Assembly: GCA_023436495.1 (NCBI GenBank)
Contig: JAEZIT010000101.1
Span: 1-6,731, forward strand
Direction of reading: 5' to 3'
Length of the DNA: 6,731 bases
Source of the DNA: Acidobacteriota bacterium
GTDB taxonomy: Bacteria; Acidobacteriota; Blastocatellia; Pyrinomonadales; Pyrinomonadaceae
Position 1 is the stretch's first letter. The number at the start of each line of letters is the position of its first letter. Below the pieces are notes generated by a model that had not been told where the DNA came from, did not search any database, and saw nothing but the letters and a program-made list of their open reading frames with translations. Below are positions 1 through 6,075 of this stretch, piece after piece. The position numbers and the translations under genes are program-made.

Positions 1-1676
1 AGGTTATTTCCGAGGCCGAACTCAACCGGCTCGCCGTAGCCGGCAATCTGACGCGGGTCGAGATATTGTCCAAAGACAACCGCCTGCTTGCTTCGAGCCG
101 CGTAAATCTCGATTCCGAATCCGACCCCGCCATCGCACGCGAGATCCAGCTTATCCGCAGCGGCAATTTCTACGACCCGACGCTTCAGGACGGCATCGGC
201 ATCGACGCGATCGTCGCGAATTTCACCGATGGACGCAAACTGCTGATCGTCCCGAATCTAAAAGGCGGCGACAGCGTCAGCCGCATGGTCGACACATCGC
301 TTGCCGAATTCGACCGGTTAAAGGACCAACAGATCACCGTGCGCCAGATCGGCCTGCTCACGCTCGGCGTCCTTACGTTCCTGCTGATCTTTGCGTCCAC
401 GTGGACGGCGTTTTACATCGCGCGCGGCCTTACCGTCCCGATCAAGGCGCTGGCCGAAGGCGCGGGCGAGATCGGCCGCGGAAACCTCGGCTACAAGGTC
501 GATGTTCTGGCGGAGGACGAACTTGCGCTGCTCGTTTCCGTGTTCAACGAAATGTCCGGAAAGCTCGAGCAAAATGCCGCCGAACTCCGCGAACGCCGCC
601 GCTACATCGAAACCGTCCTGCAGTCGCTGCCGTCGGGCGTCATCTCGCTCGACGCCGAAAACCGCGTCGAAACCATCAACCGTGCCGCTGCCAATATCCT
701 TAAGCTCGAAGACGGCGATTTCCGCGGCGTCGCATTGGAACAGATCGTCGCGGCAGGGAACCTGCAGATATTGGAACGCCTTCTGGCACGTGCCCGCAGG
801 ATAGGGAACGCCGCCGAACAGACCGTCCTCAAACGCGAAGGTTCCGACGGCCGATCGGATGCCGACGCCGGAATGCCCGCTGCGCTCATCGCGACGGCGC
901 TGCCGGACCAGAACGGCGCCGTGCTTGTGATCGAGGACCTTTCGGAACTTATCGCCGCGCAGCGCGCGTCCGCCTGGCAAGAGGTCGCACGCCGAATGGC
1001 GCACGAAATTAAGAATCCGCTTACGCCGATCCAATTGTCCGCCGAACGCATCGCGAAACGCTTCGCCGTACCACAGGCGGAAACAGGGCCCGTAGGAAAT
1101 GTGTTCCCCGGCGGATCCGACTCAAAAATAATCCGGGACGGTACGAACACCATCCTACGCGAGGTCGAATCGCTGAAATCGATGGTCGACGAATTTTCCC
1201 GATACGCCCGCCTGCCCGACGCACGGCCCGAAACCGGCGATATTAACGAGATCGCCCGGCACGTGGCAAATCTTTACCTCGACAGGCCCGGATCCGTTAA
1301 GATCGAGCTGCGTTTGGACGAAACCGTTCCCAGTGTCCGGTTCGACCCCGAACAGATAAAACGCGTTTTCGTGAACCTGATCGACAACGCCATCGAATCG
1401 TTCGAAAGCACCGACGAGGCGGGCACCGTCGCCATCGTCACGCGTCACGACAATGCTAAGAACATCGTTTTGATCGAGGTCGCCGATGACGGAAAAGGCA
1501 TCGACCCGGCCGATCTTCAGCGGCTCTTCCAGCCGTATTTTTCGACCAAGAACCGCGGAACGGGGCTCGGCCTCGCGATCGTCAAACGCATAATTCTCGA
1601 ACACGAAGGCAAGATCTACGCCTCGGCGAACGCCCCGAAGGGAGCGAAGTTCAGCATTGAATTGCCGGTCGTATAG
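1..1676 (+). CDS. ntrY: NtrY-type sensor histidine kinase, 5'-truncated by the window
   Basis: Membrane sensor kinase that autophosphorylates on histidine and passes the phosphate to the response regulator encoded next. The frame is open from position 3 with no stop, so the gene starts further left; an internal TTG at 66 is not a credible start. 557 residues are visible. In order: part of an extracytoplasmic sensor region (to about 350), one transmembrane helix (about 351-416), HAMP (417-575), PAS (about 603-935), HisKA and HATPase_c. The H-box reads MAHEIKNPLTPIQLSAERI with the phospho-accepting His at 1002-1004. The N-box NLIDNAIESF begins at 1374, the G1 box DDGKGI at 1485-1502, then FQPYFSTK and the G2 box GTGLGLAIV from 1557. 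The H-box wording is typical of NtrY. Family members usually have a second, earlier membrane helix, presumably in the missing part. The signal sensed cannot be read; nitrogen control is the classical role but is inference here. Confidence 0.93.
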   Translation, partial: VISEAELNRLAVAGNLTRVEILSKDNRLLASSRVNLDSESDPAIAREIQLIRSGNFYDPTLQDGIGIDAIVANFTDGRKLLIVPNLKGGDSVSRMVDTSLAEFDRLKDQQITVRQIGLLTLGVLTFLLIFASTWTAFYIARGLTVPIKALAEGAGEIGRGNLGYKVDVLAEDELALLVSVFNEMSGKLEQNAAELRERRRYIETVLQSLPSGVISLDAENRVETINRAAANILKLEDGDFRGVALEQIVAAGNLQILERLLARARRIGNAAEQTVLKREGSDGRSDADAGMPAALIATALPDQNGAVLVIEDLSELIAAQRASAWQEVARRMAHEIKNPLTPIQLSAERIAKRFAVPQAETGPVGNVFPGGSDSKIIRDGTNTILREVESLKSMVDEFSRYARLPDARPETGDINEIARHVANLYLDRPGSVKIELRLDETVPSVRFDPEQIKRVFVNLIDNAIESFESTDEAGTVAIVTRHDNAKNIVLIEVADDGKGIDPADLQRLFQPYFSTKNRGTGLGLAIVKRIILEHEGKIYASANAPKGAKFSIELPVV

Positions 1677-1680
1677 TTTC

Positions 1681-1697
1681 CGCAATGGTTGCGTTTT
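1681..1697 (+). terminator. Weak terminator-like hairpin after the kinase
   Basis: A perfect 5-bp stem CGCAA / TTGCG with a TGG loop is followed at once by TTTT, five bases after the kinase stop codon. The stem is short and the T-run is only four long, so at best it would be a partial terminator. The T-run overlaps the -35 element of the candidate promoter for the next gene. Confidence 0.25.
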
Positions 1698-1724
1698 GTC
1701 ATCGCCGCCGTCGTCGCCTATATT
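1696..1724 (+). promoter_or_regulatory. Candidate sigma70-type promoter for ntrX
   Basis: TTGTCA (1696-1701) and TATATT (1719-1724) each match the consensus in five of six positions and are separated by exactly 17 bp. Transcription would be expected to start about 6-9 bases after the -10 box, at about 1730-1733, which is the ATG itself. No Shine-Dalgarno sequence precedes that ATG, so a leaderless transcript is plausible. The promoter is inferred from sequence only, and co-transcription from the kinase gene remains possible. Confidence 0.4.
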
Positions 1725-1732
1725 AATTCAAG

Positions 1733-3082
1733 ATGAGTTCAGTTCTTATCGTCGATGACGAACCCGGAATTCGCGAAACGCTGCAAGGCGTGCTCGAGGA
1801 CGAAGGATTCGAAGTAGAGACCGCCGCATCCGGCGAAGAATGCCTTGCGCTCGCCGAAAAGCGGCATTTTTCCTGCATTCTGCTGGACATTTGGCTGGGC
1901 AGCGGCATCGACGGCCTGGAAACGTTGAAACGGCTGAACGAAGGCGGCCGCGAATCGGCGGTCGTTATGATCTCCGGCCACGGCAATATCGAGACCGCGG
2001 TACGCTCCACCAAACTCGGCGCATTCGATTTCATCGAAAAACCGCTCAGCCTGGAAAAGACCGTCGTCACCGTCAAGAACGCGGTTCGCCAGCGAGATCT
2101 CGAACGCGCTAATGCACAGCTTCTGAAAGACCTCGCCGCCGAATACGTCATGGTCGGCGAATCCGTCGCTATGCGCGCGCTGCGGAAACAGATCTCGATC
2201 GTCGCGCCGTCCGACGGCCGCGTGCTCATCTCCGGCGAAAGCGGCACGGGCAAAGAGCTTGTCGCACGCGCGATCCATTCCCAATCAAAACGCAGCGGCG
2301 CGCCGTTCGTCGAGATAAATTCTGCCGCGATCCCCGAAGAATTGGTCGAATCCGAGCTTTTCGGCCACACCAAAGGCGCGTTTTCCGGGGCGAATAGGTC
2401 GAAAAAAGGGAAGTTCGAGATAGCCGACGGCGCCACGCTTTTCCTCGACGAAATAGGCGATATGTCGCCGCGTGTTCAGGCAAAGATGCTTCGCGTTCTG
2501 GAAGAGCAGCGGTTCGAACCCGTCGGCAGCAACACGCCCATCCAGGTGGACGTCCGCGTGATCTCCGCCACGAACAAACGGCTCGAAGACCTGATCGACA
2601 ACGGCAATTTCCGCCACGACCTTTTTTACAGGCTCAACGTGATCCCGTTCCAGATACCGCCGCTCCGCGAACGTGCCGAGGACATCCCGATCCTGATCGA
2701 TCATTTCAACCGGAAATTCTCCGCCGATTACGGCAAGGCCCCGAAACAATTCTCGCCCGCCGCCATCGATACGCTGCAGCAGCATTTCTGGCCGGGCAAC
2801 GTCCGCGAACTCAAGAACACGATCGAACGCGTCGTCATCATGACCGCCGCCGCATCCATCGGCCCCGACGACCTGCCCGAACTCGGCACCGGCGACGAAC
2901 GCCCGCCCGTAAGCTTCCGGTTCCAATCGTTCAAAGACGCGACCGACGCATATCAACGCGAATTCATCCTCCACAAACTCGCCGAATTCGACGGCAACAT
3001 CTCCCGCGCCGCCGAAGACATGGGCGTCGACCGCAGCCACCTCTACCGCCGCATGCGCAACCTCGGCATCCAGCAAAAATAG
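1733..3082 (+). CDS. ntrX: NtrX-type sigma54-dependent response regulator
   Basis: A cytoplasmic transcription activator of 449 residues, partner of the kinase just upstream. Receiver domain (about 1-120): acidic pocket D8/D9, phospho-acceptor D52 in LLDIWL, S81 in MISGHGNIETAV, and K103. AAA+ domain (about 140-370): Walker A GESGTGKE (168-175), the sigma54-contacting loop as GAFSGA (215-220) instead of the usual GAFTGA, Walker B LFLDE (236-240), candidate arginine fingers R294 and R300, and GNVREL (355-360). A Fis-type helix-turn-helix lies at 421-446. The DIWL and SGHGNIETAV segments match NtrX rather than NtrC. The ATG is fixed by an in-frame TAA at 1724-1726, three codons upstream. The gap from the kinase is 56 bp. 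There is no visible ribosome binding site. Every key residue is present except the conservative Thr-to-Ser change in the loop, so the protein should be functional. Its target promoters are unknown. Confidence 0.94.
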   Translation: MSSVLIVDDEPGIRETLQGVLEDEGFEVETAASGEECLALAEKRHFSCILLDIWLGSGIDGLETLKRLNEGGRESAVVMISGHGNIETAVRSTKLGAFDFIEKPLSLEKTVVTVKNAVRQRDLERANAQLLKDLAAEYVMVGESVAMRALRKQISIVAPSDGRVLISGESGTGKELVARAIHSQSKRSGAPFVEINSAAIPEELVESELFGHTKGAFSGANRSKKGKFEIADGATLFLDEIGDMSPRVQAKMLRVLEEQRFEPVGSNTPIQVDVRVISATNKRLEDLIDNGNFRHDLFYRLNVIPFQIPPLRERAEDIPILIDHFNRKFSADYGKAPKQFSPAAIDTLQQHFWPGNVRELKNTIERVVIMTAAASIGPDDLPELGTGDERPPVSFRFQSFKDATDAYQREFILHKLAEFDGNISRAAEDMGVDRSHLYRRMRNLGIQQK

Positions 3083-3217
3083 CGGTAAAGCTCCGCGTTA
3101 CCAGCCGCTTCCTTCTTGGGGCTCTGCCCATCTATTTGCGGCAAAGCTCGGCGTCACGATGCGCTTCCTTCTCGGGGCTCTGCCCCTCTATTTGCGGTGA
3201 AGCTCTGCTTCACCGAT
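3082..3217 (+). repeat. 56-bp tandem repeat, two full copies plus a partial third
   Basis: Copies begin with GCGG at 3082, 3138 and 3194, a constant period of 56 bp. The first copy starts on the last base of the ntrX stop codon. Shared blocks are GCGG(T/C)(A/G)AAGCTC, GCTTCCTTCT(T/C)GGGGCTCTGCCC and TCTATTT. The third copy keeps only the first block. Copies 1 and 2 differ by scattered substitutions but not in length. Confidence 0.85.
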
Positions 3218-3249
3218 ACGCCGCCCACACCCGCACGCGGCTCTGCCGC
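3084..3249. repeat. Cluster of TCT-loop (one TCC-loop) hairpins
   Basis: Inverted repeats with a three-base loop recur across the spacer: GGTAAAGC-TCC-GCGTTACC (3084-3102, one mismatch), GGGC-TCT-GCCC (3119-3129), GGGGC-TCT-GCCCC (3174-3186), GGTGAAGC-TCT-GCTTCACC (3196-3214, perfect) and GCGGC-TCT-GCCGC (3237-3249, perfect). The last lies outside the 56-bp tandem units, so the hairpin form is kept beyond simple duplication. None has a strong T-run, so they are not clear terminators. Confidence 0.75.
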
Positions 3250-3272
3250 CGCCCAACCGCAACGAAAAATCA

Positions 3273-3300
3273 TTGACAATTCCGCGGGTGCTCGTCTAAA
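3273..3300 (+). promoter_or_regulatory. Candidate sigma70-type promoter for the peptidase/TPR gene
   Basis: A perfect TTGACA (3273-3278) is followed after 16 bp by TCTAAA (3295-3300), four of six matches to TATAAT. Transcription would begin near 3307, leaving an untranslated leader of about 28 nt before the ATG at 3335. Its position just after the repeat cluster supports independent transcription of the gene. Confidence 0.45.
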
Positions 3301-3334
3301 TTGGTTGCGTCACCTTTTTCCACGAAACCTACAT

Positions 3335-5305
3335 ATGTTTAAACGTCCTCTTCTCCTATCGCTCTTTTTGCTTGCGCTTTTGTTTGCCTGCCCGCAGATC
3401 ACTTCTGCCGCGGACCAATGGACGCGCGTCCAATCGAAGAACTTTCACCTCATCGGCAACGCTTCCGACAAAGAGATCCGCCGGGTCGCGACGAAGATGG
3501 AACAGTTCCGCGAGGTCTTCAGCCGCCTGTTCCCCAAGATGAAATTTACGTCGCCCGTGCCGACGACGGTGATCGTTTTCAAAAGCGGGAAGGCGTTCAA
3601 ACCCTTTAAGCCGGTCAATGCCGACGGCAAGACCACAGACTGGACGGCAGGATACTTTCAGGGCGGCGAAGACATCAATTACATCGTGCTCTCGACCGAG
3701 GGCGAGAAAAAGGAGACATATCAAACTATCTTTCACGAATATGTTCATCTTCTGCTGAACAACAGCCTTGGTAAATCCACGATCCCGCCGTGGTTCAACG
3801 AAGGCCTCGCCGAATATTACGACCAATTCTCGATCGAAGACGATCAGAAAGTGATGCTGGGCGGCATCAACAATTCGCACCTTTACACACTTTCGCGTGC
3901 AAAGCTGATCCCGCTCGATACCTTCTTCAATATCGACTACATGTCGCTGCACCGGCAGGGAAATCACAGTGCGAACATTTTCTATGCGCAGTCATGGGCG
4001 CTGATGCACTACCTGATCCAGGGAAACCAGGGCAAACGCCTGCAGGAAATGGCTGCGTTCCTGGAAATGGTAAGGTCGGGTACGAAACCGGCCGACGCAT
4101 TCACCCGCGCGTTCAAAATGGATTATGCAGCGATGGAGCAGGAGCTGAGAAAATACGTCGAGCAAAATCGATTCAGCGCCACGGTCGCTACATTCAGCAA
4201 GAAACTGCAGTACGAAGATTCGATGAAGAGTTCGCCGATGACCGAAGCCGACGCCAAGGCGAATCTCGGCGATCTTTTGCTGCACTCGAACCGGCTGAAG
4301 GAAGCCGAAACTTATCTTGCGGAATCGCTCGCTCTCGAACCCGGTTCGGCGATGGCGAACACGTCGTTTGGCATGGTCCGCATGCGGCAGAACAATTTTG
4401 CCGAGGCAAGGAAATATCTCGACAAAGCGGTTTCGTCCGACAGCCGCAACTTCATGGTGCTTTTCCGCTACGCCTATGTGCTAAGCCACGAAGGCCGGTC
4501 CACGGGCATGGTCATGGCAAAATATTCCAGCGACGACGCGGAAAAGATCCGTGCCGCGCTAAAGCGTTCGATCGAGCTGAACCCCGATTATCCCGAAAGC
4601 CACGGACTGCTTGCCTACGTCGGGCTCATCCAAAATGAACAGCTGGATGAATCCGTCAACAGCCTGAAAAAGGCCCTGGCCCTGTCGCCCGGCAATCAGG
4701 TGTACCAATTCAACCTCGCTTCGCTTTATCTGCGCAAAAGCGACCCCGATGCCGCTCTGGCGATCGCCGAAGGCCTTTACCGTTCGGCCGACGATCCCGG
4801 GCTGCGATCCCGCGCTGAAGCAATTATCAACAGCATAAAAAGTTTCAAAGAACACGTCGCCAACATGGAGAAAATTCGAGGCGGAGCTGCCGACGCTCCG
4901 CAGATCGTTTTCCGAAACGATGACCGCCAATTGACCAAGGAAGAGATCGATAAGATCAATGCCGACGCGCACCAGCAATCGATCGAACATGCCCTGCGTA
5001 CGCCGCAAGCGGGCGAAGTTCGCATCGCGGCACATCTTACCGCGATCAAATGCGTCAACGGGAATATCTCATATCTGGTCCGCCACGGCTCATCACAGCT
5101 AAAACTGCGAAGCAAGGATTTCGATGCCCTGACACTCATGTCCTTCGTCCCCGGCGACCTCCAGATCGGCTGCGACACCATAACCAAGGAAATATACGCG
5201 ATCCTGACATACATCCCGAATCCGGACCCAAAAACAAAGACCCAAGGCGAAATGATCGCGATCGAGATCGTCCCCGAAGTATTCAAACTCACCGAAGACA
5301 AATAA
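3335..5305 (+). CDS. Exported gluzincin-like metallopeptidase with TPR repeats
   Basis: A predicted secreted or periplasmic protein of 656 residues. The start is ATG 3335: it opens a signal peptide with basic start MFKR, a leucine-rich core and likely cleavage near TSAA (23-26). The frame continues upstream to 3116, but that stretch reads through the tandem repeat and would bury the signal peptide. A lipoprotein reading (LFAC, Cys19) is possible but the lipobox is poor. Residues about 28-280 resemble DUF1570/peptidase-MA proteins: HEYVH (134-138) gives two zinc-binding His and the catalytic Glu135, and WFNEGLAEYY supplies Glu156 as probable third ligand. TPR-like helices fill about 305-485, for example ANLGDLLLHSNRLKEAETYL. 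The last 95 or so residues form a separate, apparently beta-rich domain with Cys573 and Cys613. No ribosome binding site is visible. Substrate unknown; active-site residues look intact. Confidence 0.88.
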   Translation: MFKRPLLLSLFLLALLFACPQITSAADQWTRVQSKNFHLIGNASDKEIRRVATKMEQFREVFSRLFPKMKFTSPVPTTVIVFKSGKAFKPFKPVNADGKTTDWTAGYFQGGEDINYIVLSTEGEKKETYQTIFHEYVHLLLNNSLGKSTIPPWFNEGLAEYYDQFSIEDDQKVMLGGINNSHLYTLSRAKLIPLDTFFNIDYMSLHRQGNHSANIFYAQSWALMHYLIQGNQGKRLQEMAAFLEMVRSGTKPADAFTRAFKMDYAAMEQELRKYVEQNRFSATVATFSKKLQYEDSMKSSPMTEADAKANLGDLLLHSNRLKEAETYLAESLALEPGSAMANTSFGMVRMRQNNFAEARKYLDKAVSSDSRNFMVLFRYAYVLSHEGRSTGMVMAKYSSDDAEKIRAALKRSIELNPDYPESHGLLAYVGLIQNEQLDESVNSLKKALALSPGNQVYQFNLASLYLRKSDPDAALAIAEGLYRSADDPGLRSRAEAIINSIKSFKEHVANMEKIRGGAADAPQIVFRNDDRQLTKEEIDKINADAHQQSIEHALRTPQAGEVRIAAHLTAIKCVNGNISYLVRHGSSQLKLRSKDFDALTLMSFVPGDLQIGCDTITKEIYAILTYIPNPDPKTKTQGEMIAIEIVPEVFKLTEDK

Positions 5306-5322
5306 CAGCCGTCTGCATATTC

Positions 5323-5490
5323 CAAGTCAGAACCACCCCGCATAAGCGGGTGGGTACTTCCATTGCGGAAGTCCGCCCATAGCAAGTCAGAACCACCTCG
5401 CGTTAGCGGGTGGGTTCTTCAATTGCCGAAGCCCGCTCATCACAAGTCAGAACCACCTCGCGTTAGCGGGTGGGTTCTTATAAATTGCCA
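5323..5490 (+). repeat. 60-bp tandem hairpin repeat, about 2.8 copies
   Basis: Units begin with CAAGTCAGAACCACC at 5323, 5383 and 5443, exactly 60 bp apart. The third stops after about 48 bp. Each contains an inverted repeat around GAACCACC(C/T)CGC and GCGGGTGGGT, with a four-base loop (ATAA in copy 1, GTTA in copies 2 and 3). Copy 1 also carries GCGGA-AG-TCCGC (5365-5376) in its tail. Copies 2 and 3 are identical across the hairpin. The array starts 17 bp after the stop codon of the peptidase gene, so it would lie in the 3' end of its transcript. Confidence 0.88.
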
Positions 5491-5507
5491 CGGGCTTCAG
5501 CCCGTGG
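5488..5507. repeat. GGCT-TC-AGCC hairpin, 9-bp perfect stem
   Basis: CCACGGGCT and AGCCCGTGG flank a TC loop. This is the first and one of the two strongest of five hairpins with the same core between here and 5635. It may act as a transcription barrier or RNA-stabilising structure after the peptidase gene, but there is no T-run, so terminator function is not claimed. Confidence 0.7.
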
Positions 5508-5527
5508 TCACCGCCCAACAAACGCCC

Positions 5528-5595
5528 CGGCTTTAGCCGAACCACCTCAAAAAACCAACCATCCTTCTGGCTTCAGCCAAATTGGGCTAAAGCCC
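5528..5595. repeat. Three further GGCT-NN-AGCC hairpins
   Basis: CGGCT-TT-AGCCG (5528-5539), TGGCT-TC-AGCCA (5568-5579) and GGGCT-AA-AGCCC (5584-5595) each have a perfect 5-bp stem and a two-base loop. The loop changes from pyrimidine in the first two to purine in the third, meaning the third is in the opposite orientation. Confidence 0.65.
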
Positions 5596-5615
5596 GGTCA
5601 AAACTAACACCTGAC

Positions 5616-5635
5616 CCCCGAGCTAAAGCTCGGGG
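5616..5635. repeat. GCT-AA-AGC hairpin, 9-bp perfect stem
   Basis: CCCCGAGCT and AGCTCGGGG flank an AA loop. It is the last member of the hairpin series and shares the CTAAAG core and orientation of the copy at 5584-5595. The stem is fully paired, which suggests conservation as a structure rather than as a sequence. Confidence 0.7.
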
Positions 5636-5678
5636 CAACTTATAAAACCTAGCTAACCATGATCCATTTTCTCCCCCA

Positions 5679-5702
5679 CTCCGCGTCTCCGCGTCTCTGC
5701 GG
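5679..5702 (+). repeat. 8-bp tandem repeat CTCCGCGT
   Basis: Three adjacent 8-bp units: CTCCGCGT, CTCCGCGT and CTCTGCGG, followed by TGAA. There is no coding potential around it. The rest of 5636-5774 shows nothing else I can name. Confidence 0.6.
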
Positions 5703-5774
5703 TGAACATCCCGCGAGAACCATCAAACCACACCCTCCCAAATCCCGGAATAGTGCTTTTAACGAAACAGGGCG

Positions 5775-5820
5775 ATTTTTATGAGATTTATGATTTTTAT
5801 GAAATTTATGATTTTAATGG
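5775..5820 (+). repeat. 18-bp AT-rich tandem repeat, about 2.5 copies
   Basis: Units ATTTTTATGAGATTTATG (5775-5792) and ATTTTTATGAAATTTATG (5793-5810) differ at one base. A third begins ATTTTAATGG at 5811. Each unit also holds two ATTTATG-like half-units. The tract is sharply AT-rich within a GC-rich spacer. Confidence 0.75.
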
Positions 5821-5873
5821 GTAAGAGCGAACACGCCGACCTCAAAAACCCGCAAAATTTTCATGCGCGCCGC

Positions 5874-5951
5874 GCAAAATGTCACTAACCGGCCATTCGC
5901 GCGCGAACAACCGGGCATACCTGCGCCAACGGGAATCCGGACACATTTTGC
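5874..5951. repeat. 9-bp inverted repeat around a 12-bp palindrome
   Basis: GCAAAATGT (5874-5882) is the exact reverse complement of ACATTTTGC (5943-5951), 60 bp apart. Between them lies the perfect palindrome TTCGCGCGCGAA (5896-5907). This could be a protein-binding arrangement or the degenerate ends of a small non-coding insertion. No gene is attached to it, so no function is assigned. Confidence 0.45.
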
Positions 5952-5956
5952 CCTTC

Positions 5957-5975
5957 GGCGGCCAAAACGGCCGCC
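5957..5975. repeat. GC-rich hairpin GGCGGCC / GGCCGCC
   Basis: A 7-bp all-GC stem with an AAAAC loop. It is not followed by a T-run on the plus strand and has only a weak AT-rich stretch further downstream. It lies about 55 bp left of the tRNA fragment, on what is inferred to be the chromosomal side of the junction. Confidence 0.55.
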
Positions 5976-6030
5976 CGTCGAATATTAACGACATCGATTG
6001 TTATGAAGGGAATTAAGGGAATGAAAGAAG

Positions 6031-6075
6031 TGGTACACCCGGCATGATTCGAACATGCGACCTCTTGATTCGTAG
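6031..6075 (-). pseudogene. 3' fragment of tRNA-Arg(ACG), probable attachment site
   Basis: Read on the minus strand, this is exactly the last 45 nt of a tRNA: anticodon loop CTACGAA (anticodon ACG), 3' anticodon stem TCAAG, variable loop AGGTC, a perfectly paired T arm (GCATG, TTCGAAT, CATGC), acceptor strand CGGGTGT, discriminator A and an encoded CCA. The 5' half is missing: no ACACCCG acceptor strand or D arm lies to the right. The five bases before the loop, CTTCA, pair with TCAAG at only four of five positions. A 3' tRNA remnant next to a tyrosine recombinase gene is the classic product of integration into a tRNA gene. An intact copy is expected at the far end of the element. Confidence 0.85.

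Noticed and set aside
784..800. TGGCACG resembling a sigma54 -24 element
   Set aside because: It lies inside the kinase coding region and lacks a TTGC(A/T) -12 element at the right distance.
318..1034. Long minus-strand open frame opposite the kinase
   Set aside because: It lies fully antisense to a kinase with all conserved motifs; its protein has no recognisable domain and arises from high-GC codon bias.
1723..3076. Several minus-strand open frames opposite the response regulator
   Set aside because: Antisense shadows of a gene whose receiver, AAA+ and HTH motifs are all in the plus frame.
1686..3310. Shared 9-mer TGGTTGCGT upstream of both the regulator (1686-1694) and the peptidase gene (3302-3310)
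   Set aside because: It sits in different positions relative to the two candidate promoters and extends no further; probably chance.
3790..4638. 282-codon plus-strand frame inside the peptidase/TPR gene
   Set aside because: Low-complexity, Arg/Pro-rich product in an alternative frame, wholly within a gene with clear HExxH and TPR motifs.
5323..5490. Possible CRISPR array
   Set aside because: The 60-bp units are repeated along nearly their whole length, with no unique spacers, and no cas gene is present.
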